From NCBI GenBank assembly GCA_017643925.1, contig JAEPML010000020.1, forward strand, positions 20,831 through 84,830: a stretch of 64,000 nucleotides of DNA. The letters are read 5' to 3'. Below the pieces are notes generated by a model. The model saw only the letters and a list, made by a program, of their open reading frames with translations, was not told the DNA's origin and did no database searches. How positions within the stretch are numbered: the stretch's first letter is position 1; every line of letters begins with the position of its first letter. Shown here one piece after another: positions 50,696-58,420 of this stretch. A program made the translations under genes and the position numbers. This stretch comes from Roseibium sp. GTDB taxonomy: Bacteria; Pseudomonadota; Alphaproteobacteria; Rhizobiales; Stappiaceae.

Positions 50696-51685
50696 TCAGA
50701 AATCCACTTGGAGTGCGACGCCCTTCCGAACCGCCAGATCAACTGCTGCAGAAGCAACGGCAAGATCCTGAAGGCCGACGCCGGTGCCGTCGAAAAGCGT
50801 GATCTCGCTTTCCGAGGTCCTGCCGGGATGTGTACCATTAATGACGGCGCCGATCTCATTTATATTGTCCCTAGAGACAATTCCGCTGGCAACGGCATGC
50901 TGGCATTCGCCAATTGTCGCCGACTGGGCGACCTCGTCCGTGAACAGCGTCGCCGTCGCCACGAGCTCGGCGTCGACCTCCTGTTTGCCTTTGGTGTCGG
51001 TGCCCATGCAGGCAATGTGCGTGCCTTCGGTGACCTGGCCTGCCATCAGGATCGGGTCAAAGCTCGAGGTGATCGAGATGATGACATCGGCTTCGGCGCC
51101 CATCCGGTCCAGGTCGACCGATTCATAGGGAAGGCCGAGTTCACTGGCAGTTTCCTCCAGCCTGGACAGCATTTCGGGGTGGAAATTCCAGCCGATGATC
51201 TTCTCGAAGTTACGCTGTTCGACAGCAGCACGCATCTGGAAGGCGGACTGGTGTCCCGCACCGATCATGCCGAGCACCTTAGCGTCCTTGCGGGCGAGAT
51301 GCTTGATGGATACGGCAGAAGCTGCGGCCGTGCGCAGGGCGGTCAGAAGATTGCCTCCGACGACCGCTTTCGCCTGGCCGGTGTCTGCATCGAACAGGAA
51401 GACGGTTGATTGATGGTTTGTCAGGCCCTTGTCGGCATTGCCCGGCCAGTAGCCGCCGGACTTCAGGCCAAGCGCCAGGGACGAGCGGTCGAAACCCGAT
51501 TTGAAGCCGTAAAGTGCATCGGCATGACCGATGGCTTCGCGGATGACCGGAAAGTTATAGGCCGCACCGCTCGACATCGCGGCAAAGACGTTTTCCACGG
51601 CGTCGAACGCTTCGGCACGTCCAATCAGGCCTGCGATTTCCTTTTCAGGAACAATGATCATGGAGATCTCCAAAAAAAGAGGCAA
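50696..51685 (-). CDS. bhcD: Iminosuccinate reductase (ornithine cyclodeaminase/mu-crystallin family)
   Basis: 329 residues. A two-domain mu-crystallin fold with NAD(P) motif VLGMIGAGHQSAFQM and substrate residues in the N-terminal IGHADALYGFKSGFD region. Alone it would be called ornithine cyclodeaminase-like; as the fourth gene of an operon whose other members match bhcA, bhcB and bhcC it is the iminosuccinate reductase that regenerates aspartate and closes the beta-hydroxyaspartate cycle. Cytoplasmic. Confidence 0.88.
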   Translation of the reverse strand: MPLFLEISMIIVPEKEIAGLIGRAEAFDAVENVFAAMSSGAAYNFPVIREAIGHADALYGFKSGFDRSSLALGLKSGGYWPGNADKGLTNHQSTVFLFDADTGQAKAVVGGNLLTALRTAAASAVSIKHLARKDAKVLGMIGAGHQSAFQMRAAVEQRNFEKIIGWNFHPEMLSRLEETASELGLPYESVDLDRMGAEADVIISITSSFDPILMAGQVTEGTHIACMGTDTKGKQEVDAELVATATLFTDEVAQSATIGECQHAVASGIVSRDNINEIGAVINGTHPGRTSESEITLFDGTGVGLQDLAVASAAVDLAVRKGVALQVDF

Positions 51686-51730
51686 AGCCCGTGCAGGACT
51701 TTGCCAAGTGGGGCAACAAACGGGTGGGGA

Positions 51731-52894
51731 TCAGTAGGCCTTGCCGCGTGCGGAGACCGGCCAGACGGTTTCGACCTTGCCGCCGCGCACACCGACATAC
51801 CAGTCGTGCACATTGGCGGTCGGGTCACAGTGACCGGGAACGAGCTTCAGTTTCTCGCCGACCTTCAGGACGCCGTCAGGATCGGATATGACACCGTGCT
51901 CATCGGAACACTTGACGTATTCAACGTCGTTGCGGCCATAGATGAAGGGCAGACCGCTATCGACGGACTGGGCCTTGAGACCGGCATCGCAAATCGCCTT
52001 GTCCGCCTTTGCGTGGCTCATCACCTGGGTCAGAATGAAGAAGGCGTTGTCCCATTCGCCCTGGTCGATGCGGTTGCCATCCTTGTCGAGGATCCGGCCA
52101 TAGTCGGCATCCATGAAGGCGTAGGAGCCGCATTGCAGTTCGTTGTAGACGCCGGAATTGGACTCAAAATAGTAGGACCCGGTTCCGCCACCCGAAACGA
52201 GCTCCGGCTCGAGACCTGCAGCCTTGAGGCCCTCAACGGCGTCTTTCACCATCGCGATGGCGATATCCAGTTTTTCCTTGCGAGCCTCGTAACTGTCGAG
52301 ATGCTGCATGGCGCCCTGGTAGGCCTGAATGCCGGTGAACTTGAGGTTCTCCGCGTCGTCTGCGGCTTTCGCGATTTCGACGACAGCTTCAGTTGTCCTC
52401 ACCCCGCAGCGCCCGGCACCGCAATCGATCTCGACAAAGACTTCCAGTTCCGTGCCGTGTCTTTGGGCAGCTGCCGACAAGTCGGCGACATTGGAAACGT
52501 CATCGACACAGACAATGGTGCGGGCACCGAATTTCGGCAGCCGTGCCAGCCGATCGATCTTGGCCGGGTCACGCACCTGATTGGAGACCAGCACGTCCTT
52601 GATACCGCCGCGCGCGAACACTTCCGCTTCGCTTACCTTCTGGCAGCAGACGCCAACGGCACCACCAAGCCGTTCCTGCAGCTTGGCGACATCGACGGAC
52701 TTGTGCATCTTGCCATGCACCCTGTGACGCATGCCATGCGTCTTGGCATAGTCGCCCATCTTCTTGATGTTCCGTTCCAGTGCGTCCAGATCGAGCACCA
52801 GGCAGGGGGTCTGGATGTCGGCCTCGTCCATGCCCGGGATTGCCGGGACGTCATAGCCAACTTCGAGTTTTTCAAATCCGGTCAGTGCATTCAT
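51731..52894 (-). CDS. bhcC: Beta-hydroxyaspartate aldolase (D-threonine aldolase-like)
   Basis: 387-residue fold-type III PLP enzyme of the DSD1/D-threonine aldolase family. The PLP lysine lies in RVHGKMHKSVDVAKL after TPCLVLDLDALERN, and the C-terminal metal site includes PGHCDPTANVHDWYVG. In the cycle it condenses glycine with glyoxylate to beta-hydroxyaspartate. It sits between bhcB and bhcD with spacings of 21 and 45 bases. Outside this context a D-threonine or D-serine enzyme would be the annotation. Confidence 0.9.
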   Translation of the reverse strand: MNALTGFEKLEVGYDVPAIPGMDEADIQTPCLVLDLDALERNIKKMGDYAKTHGMRHRVHGKMHKSVDVAKLQERLGGAVGVCCQKVSEAEVFARGGIKDVLVSNQVRDPAKIDRLARLPKFGARTIVCVDDVSNVADLSAAAQRHGTELEVFVEIDCGAGRCGVRTTEAVVEIAKAADDAENLKFTGIQAYQGAMQHLDSYEARKEKLDIAIAMVKDAVEGLKAAGLEPELVSGGGTGSYYFESNSGVYNELQCGSYAFMDADYGRILDKDGNRIDQGEWDNAFFILTQVMSHAKADKAICDAGLKAQSVDSGLPFIYGRNDVEYVKCSDEHGVISDPDGVLKVGEKLKLVPGHCDPTANVHDWYVGVRGGKVETVWPVSARGKAY

Positions 52895-52915
52895 TGGTTT
52901 GTCTCCGGTAATCGT

Positions 52916-53887
52916 TCAAAGGGTCCAGGGCAGTTTGTTCAGGTCGACATTGCCGCCCGTCACGATCACGCCGACGCGTTTGCCTTTGAAAGTGTCCTTG
53001 TTTTTCAGAAGTGTGGCCAGTGGTACGGCGGAGGACGGTTCCATCACGATATTCATGCGCGCCCAGATCAGGCGCATGGCATCGATGATTTCGGGATCCG
53101 AGGCCGTCAGGATGTCGGTGACGTGGTTCGAAACGAAGTGCCACGTCAAATCCTTCAGCGGAACCTTCAGCCCGTCTGCAACCGTCACCGGAGCATCATC
53201 GGCAATGATATGCCCGGCCCGAAAGCTGCGCGCTGCATCGTCGGCCTGCTCGGGCTCGGCTGCATATATCTTCACCTCAGGCGCCAGGTTGGACAAAGTC
53301 AGGCAAGTGCCTGAAACCATGCCGCCGCCACCGATAGGGGCAATCACGGCATCAAGGCCGTCTGTCTGTTCCATCAGTTCCTTCGAGCAGGTGCCCTGTC
53401 CGGCAATGACGCGCGGATCGTTGTAGGGATGCACGAATTCTGCACCGGTTTCGGCCTGGACCTCGGCGAAGACCGCCTCACGGCTCGACGTTGAGGGTTC
53501 GCATTCGGTAATGATCCCGCCATAACCGCGAACTGCGTCTTTCTTGGCCTGCGGCGCTGTGCGCGGCATGACGACATGGCAGGGAATGCCGCGCCGGCCG
53601 GCCGCATAGGAAAGGCTGAGGGCATGGTTGCCCGAACTGTGCGTGGCAACGCCCGCCCTGGCCGTTTCGTCGTCCAGGCCGAACACGGCGTTGGAGGCAC
53701 CGCGCACCTTGAACGCACCGGCCTTCTGGAAATTCTCACATTTGAAGAACAGCTCCGCACCCGTGAGTTCGTTCAGAAAGGACGAGGTCAGCACAGGTGT
53801 GCGGTGTACGTAAGGCTTGATGCGCTCATGCGCGACAAGCATGTCCTCCAGCGTCGGGATGTCGATGTTGGAAACGTCGGTTTTCAC
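52916..53887 (-). CDS. bhcB: Beta-hydroxyaspartate dehydratase (threonine dehydratase-like)
   Basis: 323-residue fold-type II PLP enzyme. The PLP lysine is in CENFQKAGAFKVRGASNAV, the phosphate loop is HSSGNHALSLSYAA, and the glycine-rich GGGGM loop is VIAPIGGGGMVSG. Close to threonine dehydratase/serine racemase, but in the bhc operon it eliminates water from beta-hydroxyaspartate to give iminosuccinate, the BhcD substrate. The ATG overlaps the bhcA stop by four bases. Confidence 0.9.
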   Translation of the reverse strand: MKTDVSNIDIPTLEDMLVAHERIKPYVHRTPVLTSSFLNELTGAELFFKCENFQKAGAFKVRGASNAVFGLDDETARAGVATHSSGNHALSLSYAAGRRGIPCHVVMPRTAPQAKKDAVRGYGGIITECEPSTSSREAVFAEVQAETGAEFVHPYNDPRVIAGQGTCSKELMEQTDGLDAVIAPIGGGGMVSGTCLTLSNLAPEVKIYAAEPEQADDAARSFRAGHIIADDAPVTVADGLKVPLKDLTWHFVSNHVTDILTASDPEIIDAMRLIWARMNIVMEPSSAVPLATLLKNKDTFKGKRVGVIVTGGNVDLNKLPWTL

Positions 53888-55074
53888 GCGGCCTCCTTGG
53901 AAGCAACGGCTTCCTCATTGCGGTAATAGTCCTGGGCTGCGGCAACGCCGGAGCCGAGTTTGATGTCGAGACCAAGGTCGGCCATGACCATTTCGGCCGT
54001 TGCCAGCCCGGACAGGGTCATGACATCCGTCAGGCTGCCAAGGTGCCCGATGCGGAAAACCTTGCCGGCGACTTCCCCGAGACCAACACCGAAGGCGACG
54101 CCGTATTTTTCGGCGGCATGCGTGACGATGTCCGTGGCGTTGAACCCCTCCGGTGTCCGGATGGCGCTGACGGTGTCCGAATAGACATCCGGCGATTTGG
54201 CACAGAGCTCTAGGCCCCAGGCACGCACGGCTGCCCGCACGCCTTCGGCGATCCGGTGATGGCGTGTGAAGACGTTTTCCAGGCCTTCGCTCAGCAGCAT
54301 GTCACAGCTCGATTTCAGTCCGTTCAGCAGACCGAGGGCGGGCGTATAGGGATAGGCATTGGCCTCATAGGCCTTTGTCATGTCCCGAACGTCGAAGAAC
54401 GTACGCGGCAGGTCGGCCGCTTCAATGGCATTCCTTGCCTTTGGTGACAGTGCAACAATGGCGAGACCGGAAGGCAGCATGAAGCCTTTCTGCGATCCGG
54501 TAACCGCGGCGTCGACCCCCCATTCGTCCATGCGAAAATCCATCGACGCGATGGAGCTGACACCGTCTACCAGCAACAGGGCCGGGTGTTTTGCGGCATT
54601 CAGAGCCCGGCGCACAGCGGCAATATTGGATTTGACGCCGGTTGCCGTCTCGTTATGCGTGGCAAGAACCGCCTTGATCTCGTGGTTTGTGTCGGCGGTG
54701 AGGATTTCCTCATATCGGTCGGCGGGCAGACCGGCACCCCAGGGTGTCTCGACAATCTCGACCTGGAGGCCGTGGCGCTGACACATGTCGATCCAGCGAT
54801 GCGAGAACATGCCGTTCCGCGCGGCAAGGATCTTGTCACCTGCGCTCAGGGTGTTGGTGATCACAGTTTCCCAACCGCCGGTTCCCGTGGACGGAAAGAT
54901 GAAGACTTCGGCAGTCTCGGTCTTCAGGATCTTCTTCACGCCTGCCAAGGCCGGGCGCAGGATCTCGCCGAACAAGGGTGAGCGATGGTCCAGGGTCGGC
55001 ATGTCACAGGCCTTGCGGAGAGCCTCGGGCATATTTGTCGGACCTGGAATGAAAACAGGGTTTTGAAAGCTCAT
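53884..55074 (-). CDS. bhcA: Aspartate--glyoxylate aminotransferase
   Basis: 396-residue class V aminotransferase (serine-glyoxylate/alanine-glyoxylate type). The N-terminal FIPGPTNMPEALRKA and PTLDHRSPLFGEIL are followed by the PLP lysine in AVTGSQKGFMLPSGLA. It transfers the amino group of aspartate to glyoxylate, giving oxaloacetate and glycine, the first step and the carbon exit of the beta-hydroxyaspartate cycle. First gene of the operon, divergent from the IclR gene bhcR. Confidence 0.92.
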   Translation of the reverse strand: MSFQNPVFIPGPTNMPEALRKACDMPTLDHRSPLFGEILRPALAGVKKILKTETAEVFIFPSTGTGGWETVITNTLSAGDKILAARNGMFSHRWIDMCQRHGLQVEIVETPWGAGLPADRYEEILTADTNHEIKAVLATHNETATGVKSNIAAVRRALNAAKHPALLLVDGVSSIASMDFRMDEWGVDAAVTGSQKGFMLPSGLAIVALSPKARNAIEAADLPRTFFDVRDMTKAYEANAYPYTPALGLLNGLKSSCDMLLSEGLENVFTRHHRIAEGVRAAVRAWGLELCAKSPDVYSDTVSAIRTPEGFNATDIVTHAAEKYGVAFGVGLGEVAGKVFRIGHLGSLTDVMTLSGLATAEMVMADLGLDIKLGSGVAAAQDYYRNEEAVASKEAA

Positions 55075-55203
55075 GGCCGTTTCCTCTCAGTTTCCAGAAC
55101 CGTACCGGAGCGGATCAGGAGTCGGCAATTTTTTTAAAAAAATTTTTCAAAAAAAGATGAGGCAGAAAATATCAGTATTGTCAGTGACTTGCTTTTTTCA
55201 TAT

Positions 55204-55222
55204 CGTGAATTGATTTTTCACG
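55204..55222. promoter_or_regulatory. Inverted repeat in the bhcA / bhcR divergent promoter
   Basis: CGTGAA-N7-TTCACG (TTGATTT spacer), preceded by TTTTTTCAT at 55193-55201. It lies between the divergent genes and is the best candidate operator. The adjacent 55129-55160 is a run of A and T. Confidence 0.55.
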
Positions 55223-55240
55223 GATTGTTGAGTGTGTGTC

Positions 55241-56110
55241 ATGAATGACAAGAAAATGGAGACAAATGCGGCCAGACGAGCACGCGGGCGACCGAGATCC
55301 TGGGATGACAAATCGGGTCAGAACACCATCAAGTCGCTTGACCGGGCCATGGCTGTTTTCGAGCACCTGAGCACCCAATCCGGCGTGTCGCTTTCTGCCC
55401 TGTCGGAGCAGACGGGCGAGTCCACGGCGACGCTCTACCGCATTCTCTTCACACTGGAAACACGGGGCCTGGTCGAATTCGATCAGGCCGAACAACTCTG
55501 GCACATCGGGCCGGGCGCCTTCATTGTCGGCGCGCGCTTCCTGCGCAGAACCAGCCTTGTGGAGCGCGCCCGCCCGATCCTGAGAAATCTGATGGAAGAG
55601 ACGGGTGAGACTGCCAATCTCGGAGTTGGTCAGTCCCACAACGTCCTGTTTGTCAGTCAGGTCGAGACCCATTCGAACATTCGAGCGTTTTTCCCGCCAG
55701 GCACGTTGTCGCCCATGCATGCGTCGGGCATCGGCAAGGCTCTGCTGGCATTCATGGATCCGGATGTCTGTGAGCAGATTGTTTCGAAAGGACAGAGAGA
55801 ACGATTTACCGAATACACCTTGTGCGACGCGGAAGATCTGAGCGCCGATCTTTCGCAGGTTCGCGCGCGCGGCTACTCGATTGATGGCGAGGAAAAGAAC
55901 GTCGGCATGCGTTGCATCGCAGCGCCGGTGTTTGACCATTTCGGAGAAGCGGTTGCCGGCGTGTCGGTATCCGGGCCGACAAGCCGGGTGGCGCTGGACA
56001 AGGTGGAGGTCCTGGCGGAAGCCGTCATGGCCGCTGCTGACAGGTTGACCGCTGCCATTGGCGGCGAAGTTTCGAGCTTGCAAGAGACGCCGGCTGAAGA
56101 AACTCTTTGA
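55241..56110 (+). CDS. bhcR: IclR-family regulator of the beta-hydroxyaspartate cycle
   Basis: 289 residues from ATG 55241 (a GTG nine bases upstream is also in frame). An IclR winged helix (TIKSLDRAMAVFEHLSTQSG, LSALSEQTGESTATLYRIL) leads to an effector domain (LGVGQSHNVLFVSQVETH, MHASGIGKALLAF). Its divergence from bhcABCD is the arrangement described for BhcR, which senses glyoxylate. The long basic N-terminus RRARGRPRSW resembles an AT-hook-like extension. It is convergent with allE with seven bases between stops. Confidence 0.9.
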   Translation: MNDKKMETNAARRARGRPRSWDDKSGQNTIKSLDRAMAVFEHLSTQSGVSLSALSEQTGESTATLYRILFTLETRGLVEFDQAEQLWHIGPGAFIVGARFLRRTSLVERARPILRNLMEETGETANLGVGQSHNVLFVSQVETHSNIRAFFPPGTLSPMHASGIGKALLAFMDPDVCEQIVSKGQRERFTEYTLCDAEDLSADLSQVRARGYSIDGEEKNVGMRCIAAPVFDHFGEAVAGVSVSGPTSRVALDKVEVLAEAVMAAADRLTAAIGGEVSSLQETPAEETL

Positions 56111-56117
56111 GGCGGCC

Positions 56118-57020
56118 CTATTCCGCCGCGCTTCGGAACGCGGATTGCATCGCGCTGCCGAAGCCCCTGGCGGGTTGCAACGCCATGTGCCGGTTCACGT
56201 CCTTGTACAGTAGATAACGGAACGGTCCGGGACCGCCGGCGTAACAGGCCTGCGGGCAAAAGGCGCGCAGCCACATGTAGTCGCCGGCTTCGACTTCGAC
56301 CCAGTCCTGGTTAAGCCGGTAGACGGCCTTTCCTTCCAGCACATAAAGCCCGTGTTCCATGACATGGGTTTCTGCAAACGGGATCACGGCGCCCGGCTGG
56401 AACGTGACGATGTTGACATGCATGTCATGACGCAGGTCGGCGGGATCGACAAAACGGGTCGTTGCCCACTTGCCGTCCGTGCCCGGCATTGCGGACGGTT
56501 CGATATCGTTTTCATGGGTCACGAGCAACTCGGGCCAGTCGAGACCGTCAACCGCTTCGTATGATTTGCGTACCCAGTGGAACCGGACGGGTGCGCTTCC
56601 CGTGTTGCGAAGCCTCCAGTCGCATTGGGGAGGCAGGTAGGCGTAGCTGCCCGCCCTGAGCTCAAACACCTGGCCATCGGCCGTGAGTACGGCTTCGCCC
56701 TCGACGACGAAGAGAACACCCTGTGCCGTCGGGTCCGTTTCCGGCCGGTCCGATCCGCCACCCGGTGACACTTCCATGATGTATTGCGAAAAGGTCTCCG
56801 CAAATCCGGTGAGGGGCCGCGAAAGTACCCAGAGGCGGGTCTTGGTCCAGAAAGGCAACGCGCTTGTCACGATGTCGCGCATGGTCCCGCGCGGAATGAC
56901 AGCATAAGCATCGGTGAAAACGGCGCGATCTGTCAGCAGCGTTTCCTGACCCGGGTGTCCGCCCTGTGGGGCATAGTAGGAACGCGACCCGCCCGAGTGT
57001 GACCCTTTTACATGTGACAC
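56118..57020 (-). CDS. allE: (S)-ureidoglycine aminohydrolase
   Basis: 300 residues from GTG 57020, which has AAAGG in front; the longer frame to 57203 adds 61 residues without family likeness. Two cupin barrels are present (VEGEAVLTADGQVFELRAGSY and VLEGKAVYRLNQDWVEVEAG) with metal ligands in HVMEHGLYVLEG. It releases ammonia from ureidoglycine to give ureidoglycolate, the AllA substrate. Position beside the glyoxylate-assimilation operon, 9 kb from allA, ties the end of purine degradation to the bhc genes. Confidence 0.9.
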   Translation of the reverse strand: MSHVKGSHSGGSRSYYAPQGGHPGQETLLTDRAVFTDAYAVIPRGTMRDIVTSALPFWTKTRLWVLSRPLTGFAETFSQYIMEVSPGGGSDRPETDPTAQGVLFVVEGEAVLTADGQVFELRAGSYAYLPPQCDWRLRNTGSAPVRFHWVRKSYEAVDGLDWPELLVTHENDIEPSAMPGTDGKWATTRFVDPADLRHDMHVNIVTFQPGAVIPFAETHVMEHGLYVLEGKAVYRLNQDWVEVEAGDYMWLRAFCPQACYAGGPGPFRYLLYKDVNRHMALQPARGFGSAMQSAFRSAAE

Positions 57021-57367
57021 GAGCAACCTTTCTTTTTCAGTCTCAATTGTCCCCACTATGGCCCCCGGAACCGTTAACGACCATGGGCGAAGTTGAAAGA
57101 GATCTTTTCGGAAAAACGAGAAAATGGCGCGAGTATTTTCTGGATCTTCAAGCGAATGGTCGCACCGAAACGAATCTGCATCCAGCCAGGGACAATCAAC
57201 CAAGATTCCTCATCTGTCTGTTCTATCAATTTGTTAATAGGTCCTTAATTCCATTGTTTTGGTAAATTTGAAGAAGCATCTCTCAAATCAAAACAATTCA
57301 TTAGTAAATATTTATTTTGAAATTGGCATGATTTTTCTCGTGAAAACTTGAGGTTGGGGAACCTATC
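57021..57367. other. Intergenic region, no gene seen
   Basis: 347 bases between allE and the solute-binding-protein gene. It must hold both divergent promoters. 57225-57320 is AT-rich. No convincing ORF, terminator or named motif was found. Confidence 0.5.
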
Positions 57368-58126
57368 ATGAGAAAATTCTGTGCGGCGTTTATGGTGATG
57401 GCCGCTATTACTGCAAATGCTTCGGTCAAAGAGGAAATTACACTTGGAACAGGGGACAGTCTGCCCTTTGCAAGCGTTGGGTCCGACGGCGCTCCTATCG
57501 GCGTCCTGGGGGATGCGAGCAGCCAGTTGTTGCAGGACATGGGCTTCGAGGCGCAGGCGACCAAATTGCCCTTCGCCCGGTTGTACAATTCCATCCACAG
57601 CGGTGAGATTGACGTCGCAATCGGCGTGTTGCGTACCGATGAGCGTGCTGGCAAGGCGCTCTACAGCGATCCGATCCTGACGACGTACAACATTCTGGTG
57701 GTCAAGAAGGGCAATGGTTTCGACTACGCCTCGCTCAAGGACCTCAGCAGCAAGAAGATCGGTGGCCGTCGCGGCTTTGCCTATCCCACCCTGGAGGCTG
57801 CGGGCGTTTCGGTGGAGCCGGCAAAAGACGATGACACCAACATGAAGAAGGTTCTGGCCGGTCGGCTGGATGCCGCTATCATTTCTTCGATCGCCTTCCT
57901 GCCACGTCTCGATCAGAGCGACATCCGTTCGAAAGTCGAACTCCTGCCACTCGCAGTCGGGGTGGTGCCGATCGGTATTGCTCTCGCCGACGAGAGGTTT
58001 TCAGCGGAAGACGTTGCCAGGTTCAACGAGATGTTGAGTGGCTACAAGGCGTCGGACGCCTATTCGCAGGCTTTGGCCAAATACGGGATTGCCGACTATG
58101 TCAAGGACTGGCCGGTTGCCGAATAA
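57368..58126 (+). CDS. Periplasmic solute-binding protein, family 3 (PBPb)
   Basis: 252 residues. An N-terminal signal peptide (MRKFCAAFMVMAAITANAS) precedes a type 2 periplasmic-binding fold: ITLGTGDSLPFASV, VAIGVLRTDERAGKALYSDP, KKIGGRRGFAYPTLEAAG. No permease or ATPase gene is near. It is followed, on the same strand, by a chemoreceptor gene, so it could present ligand to a receptor or be an orphan amino-acid-type binding protein. Ligand unknown. Confidence 0.85.
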   Translation: MRKFCAAFMVMAAITANASVKEEITLGTGDSLPFASVGSDGAPIGVLGDASSQLLQDMGFEAQATKLPFARLYNSIHSGEIDVAIGVLRTDERAGKALYSDPILTTYNILVVKKGNGFDYASLKDLSSKKIGGRRGFAYPTLEAAGVSVEPAKDDDTNMKKVLAGRLDAAIISSIAFLPRLDQSDIRSKVELLPLAVGVVPIGIALADERFSAEDVARFNEMLSGYKASDAYSQALAKYGIADYVKDWPVAE

Positions 58127-58150
58127 CTGAACGCTGACGCGCGGACTGCG

Positions 58151-58390
58151 AGGTGCTAGCGGCACCGGCAGCCCTGTCGGGATCCATCCAGACGCTTCCC
58201 GTTCCCTCCGAGACCGGGTTCTGGTGGGGTCGCCGTTCCAAAGGGGCCCCGTGGTCCGCGCCAGCACCTTGATGCACTGAGAACACGGTGAGCCGCCCTA
58301 CGGGACGGCTCGCGAACCTGACAGGCAGGTTCTTGCTTTCCAGGTCTTCCGACTTGCACAGGTCGACCTGCTTCGCTGTGACCCTGGAAA
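58151..58390 (+). ncRNA. Candidate structured RNA or leader, unassigned
   Basis: The 294-base gap before the chemoreceptor gene folds on paper into several stems. A long-range stem AGGTGCT..GCGG (58151-58162) pairs with CCGC..AGCACCT (58256-58269) and encloses CCGGCA/TGTCGG. Then come GAGCCG-CCC/GGG-CGGCTC (58290-58311), AACCTG/CAGGTT (58315-58331) and TTTCCAGG/CCTGGAAA (58337-58390) around AGGTCGACCT. I checked it by eye against SRP, 6S, RNase P, cobalamin and c-di-GMP riboswitch hallmarks and saw no match. It may be only a stable leader. Confidence 0.4.
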
Positions 58391-58420
58391 ATTGATCGCC
58401 GATTCAGATCGGGGGAGACC

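Noticed and set aside
51410..53314. 634-codon plus-strand open frame across bhcD-bhcC-bhcB
   Set aside because: Spans three real genes antisense, including their intergenic gaps; no family match.
57021..57203. N-terminal extension of allE to 57203
   Set aside because: 61 extra residues have no cupin or AllE likeness, and a GTG with a ribosome site at 57020 gives the family length.
58138..58300. Cobalamin riboswitch on the minus strand
   Set aside because: A GGGAA..GGGAAG wording looked suggestive, but the B12 box core (GCC.CTG with the CCGCAACTG element) is absent and no minus-strand gene follows.
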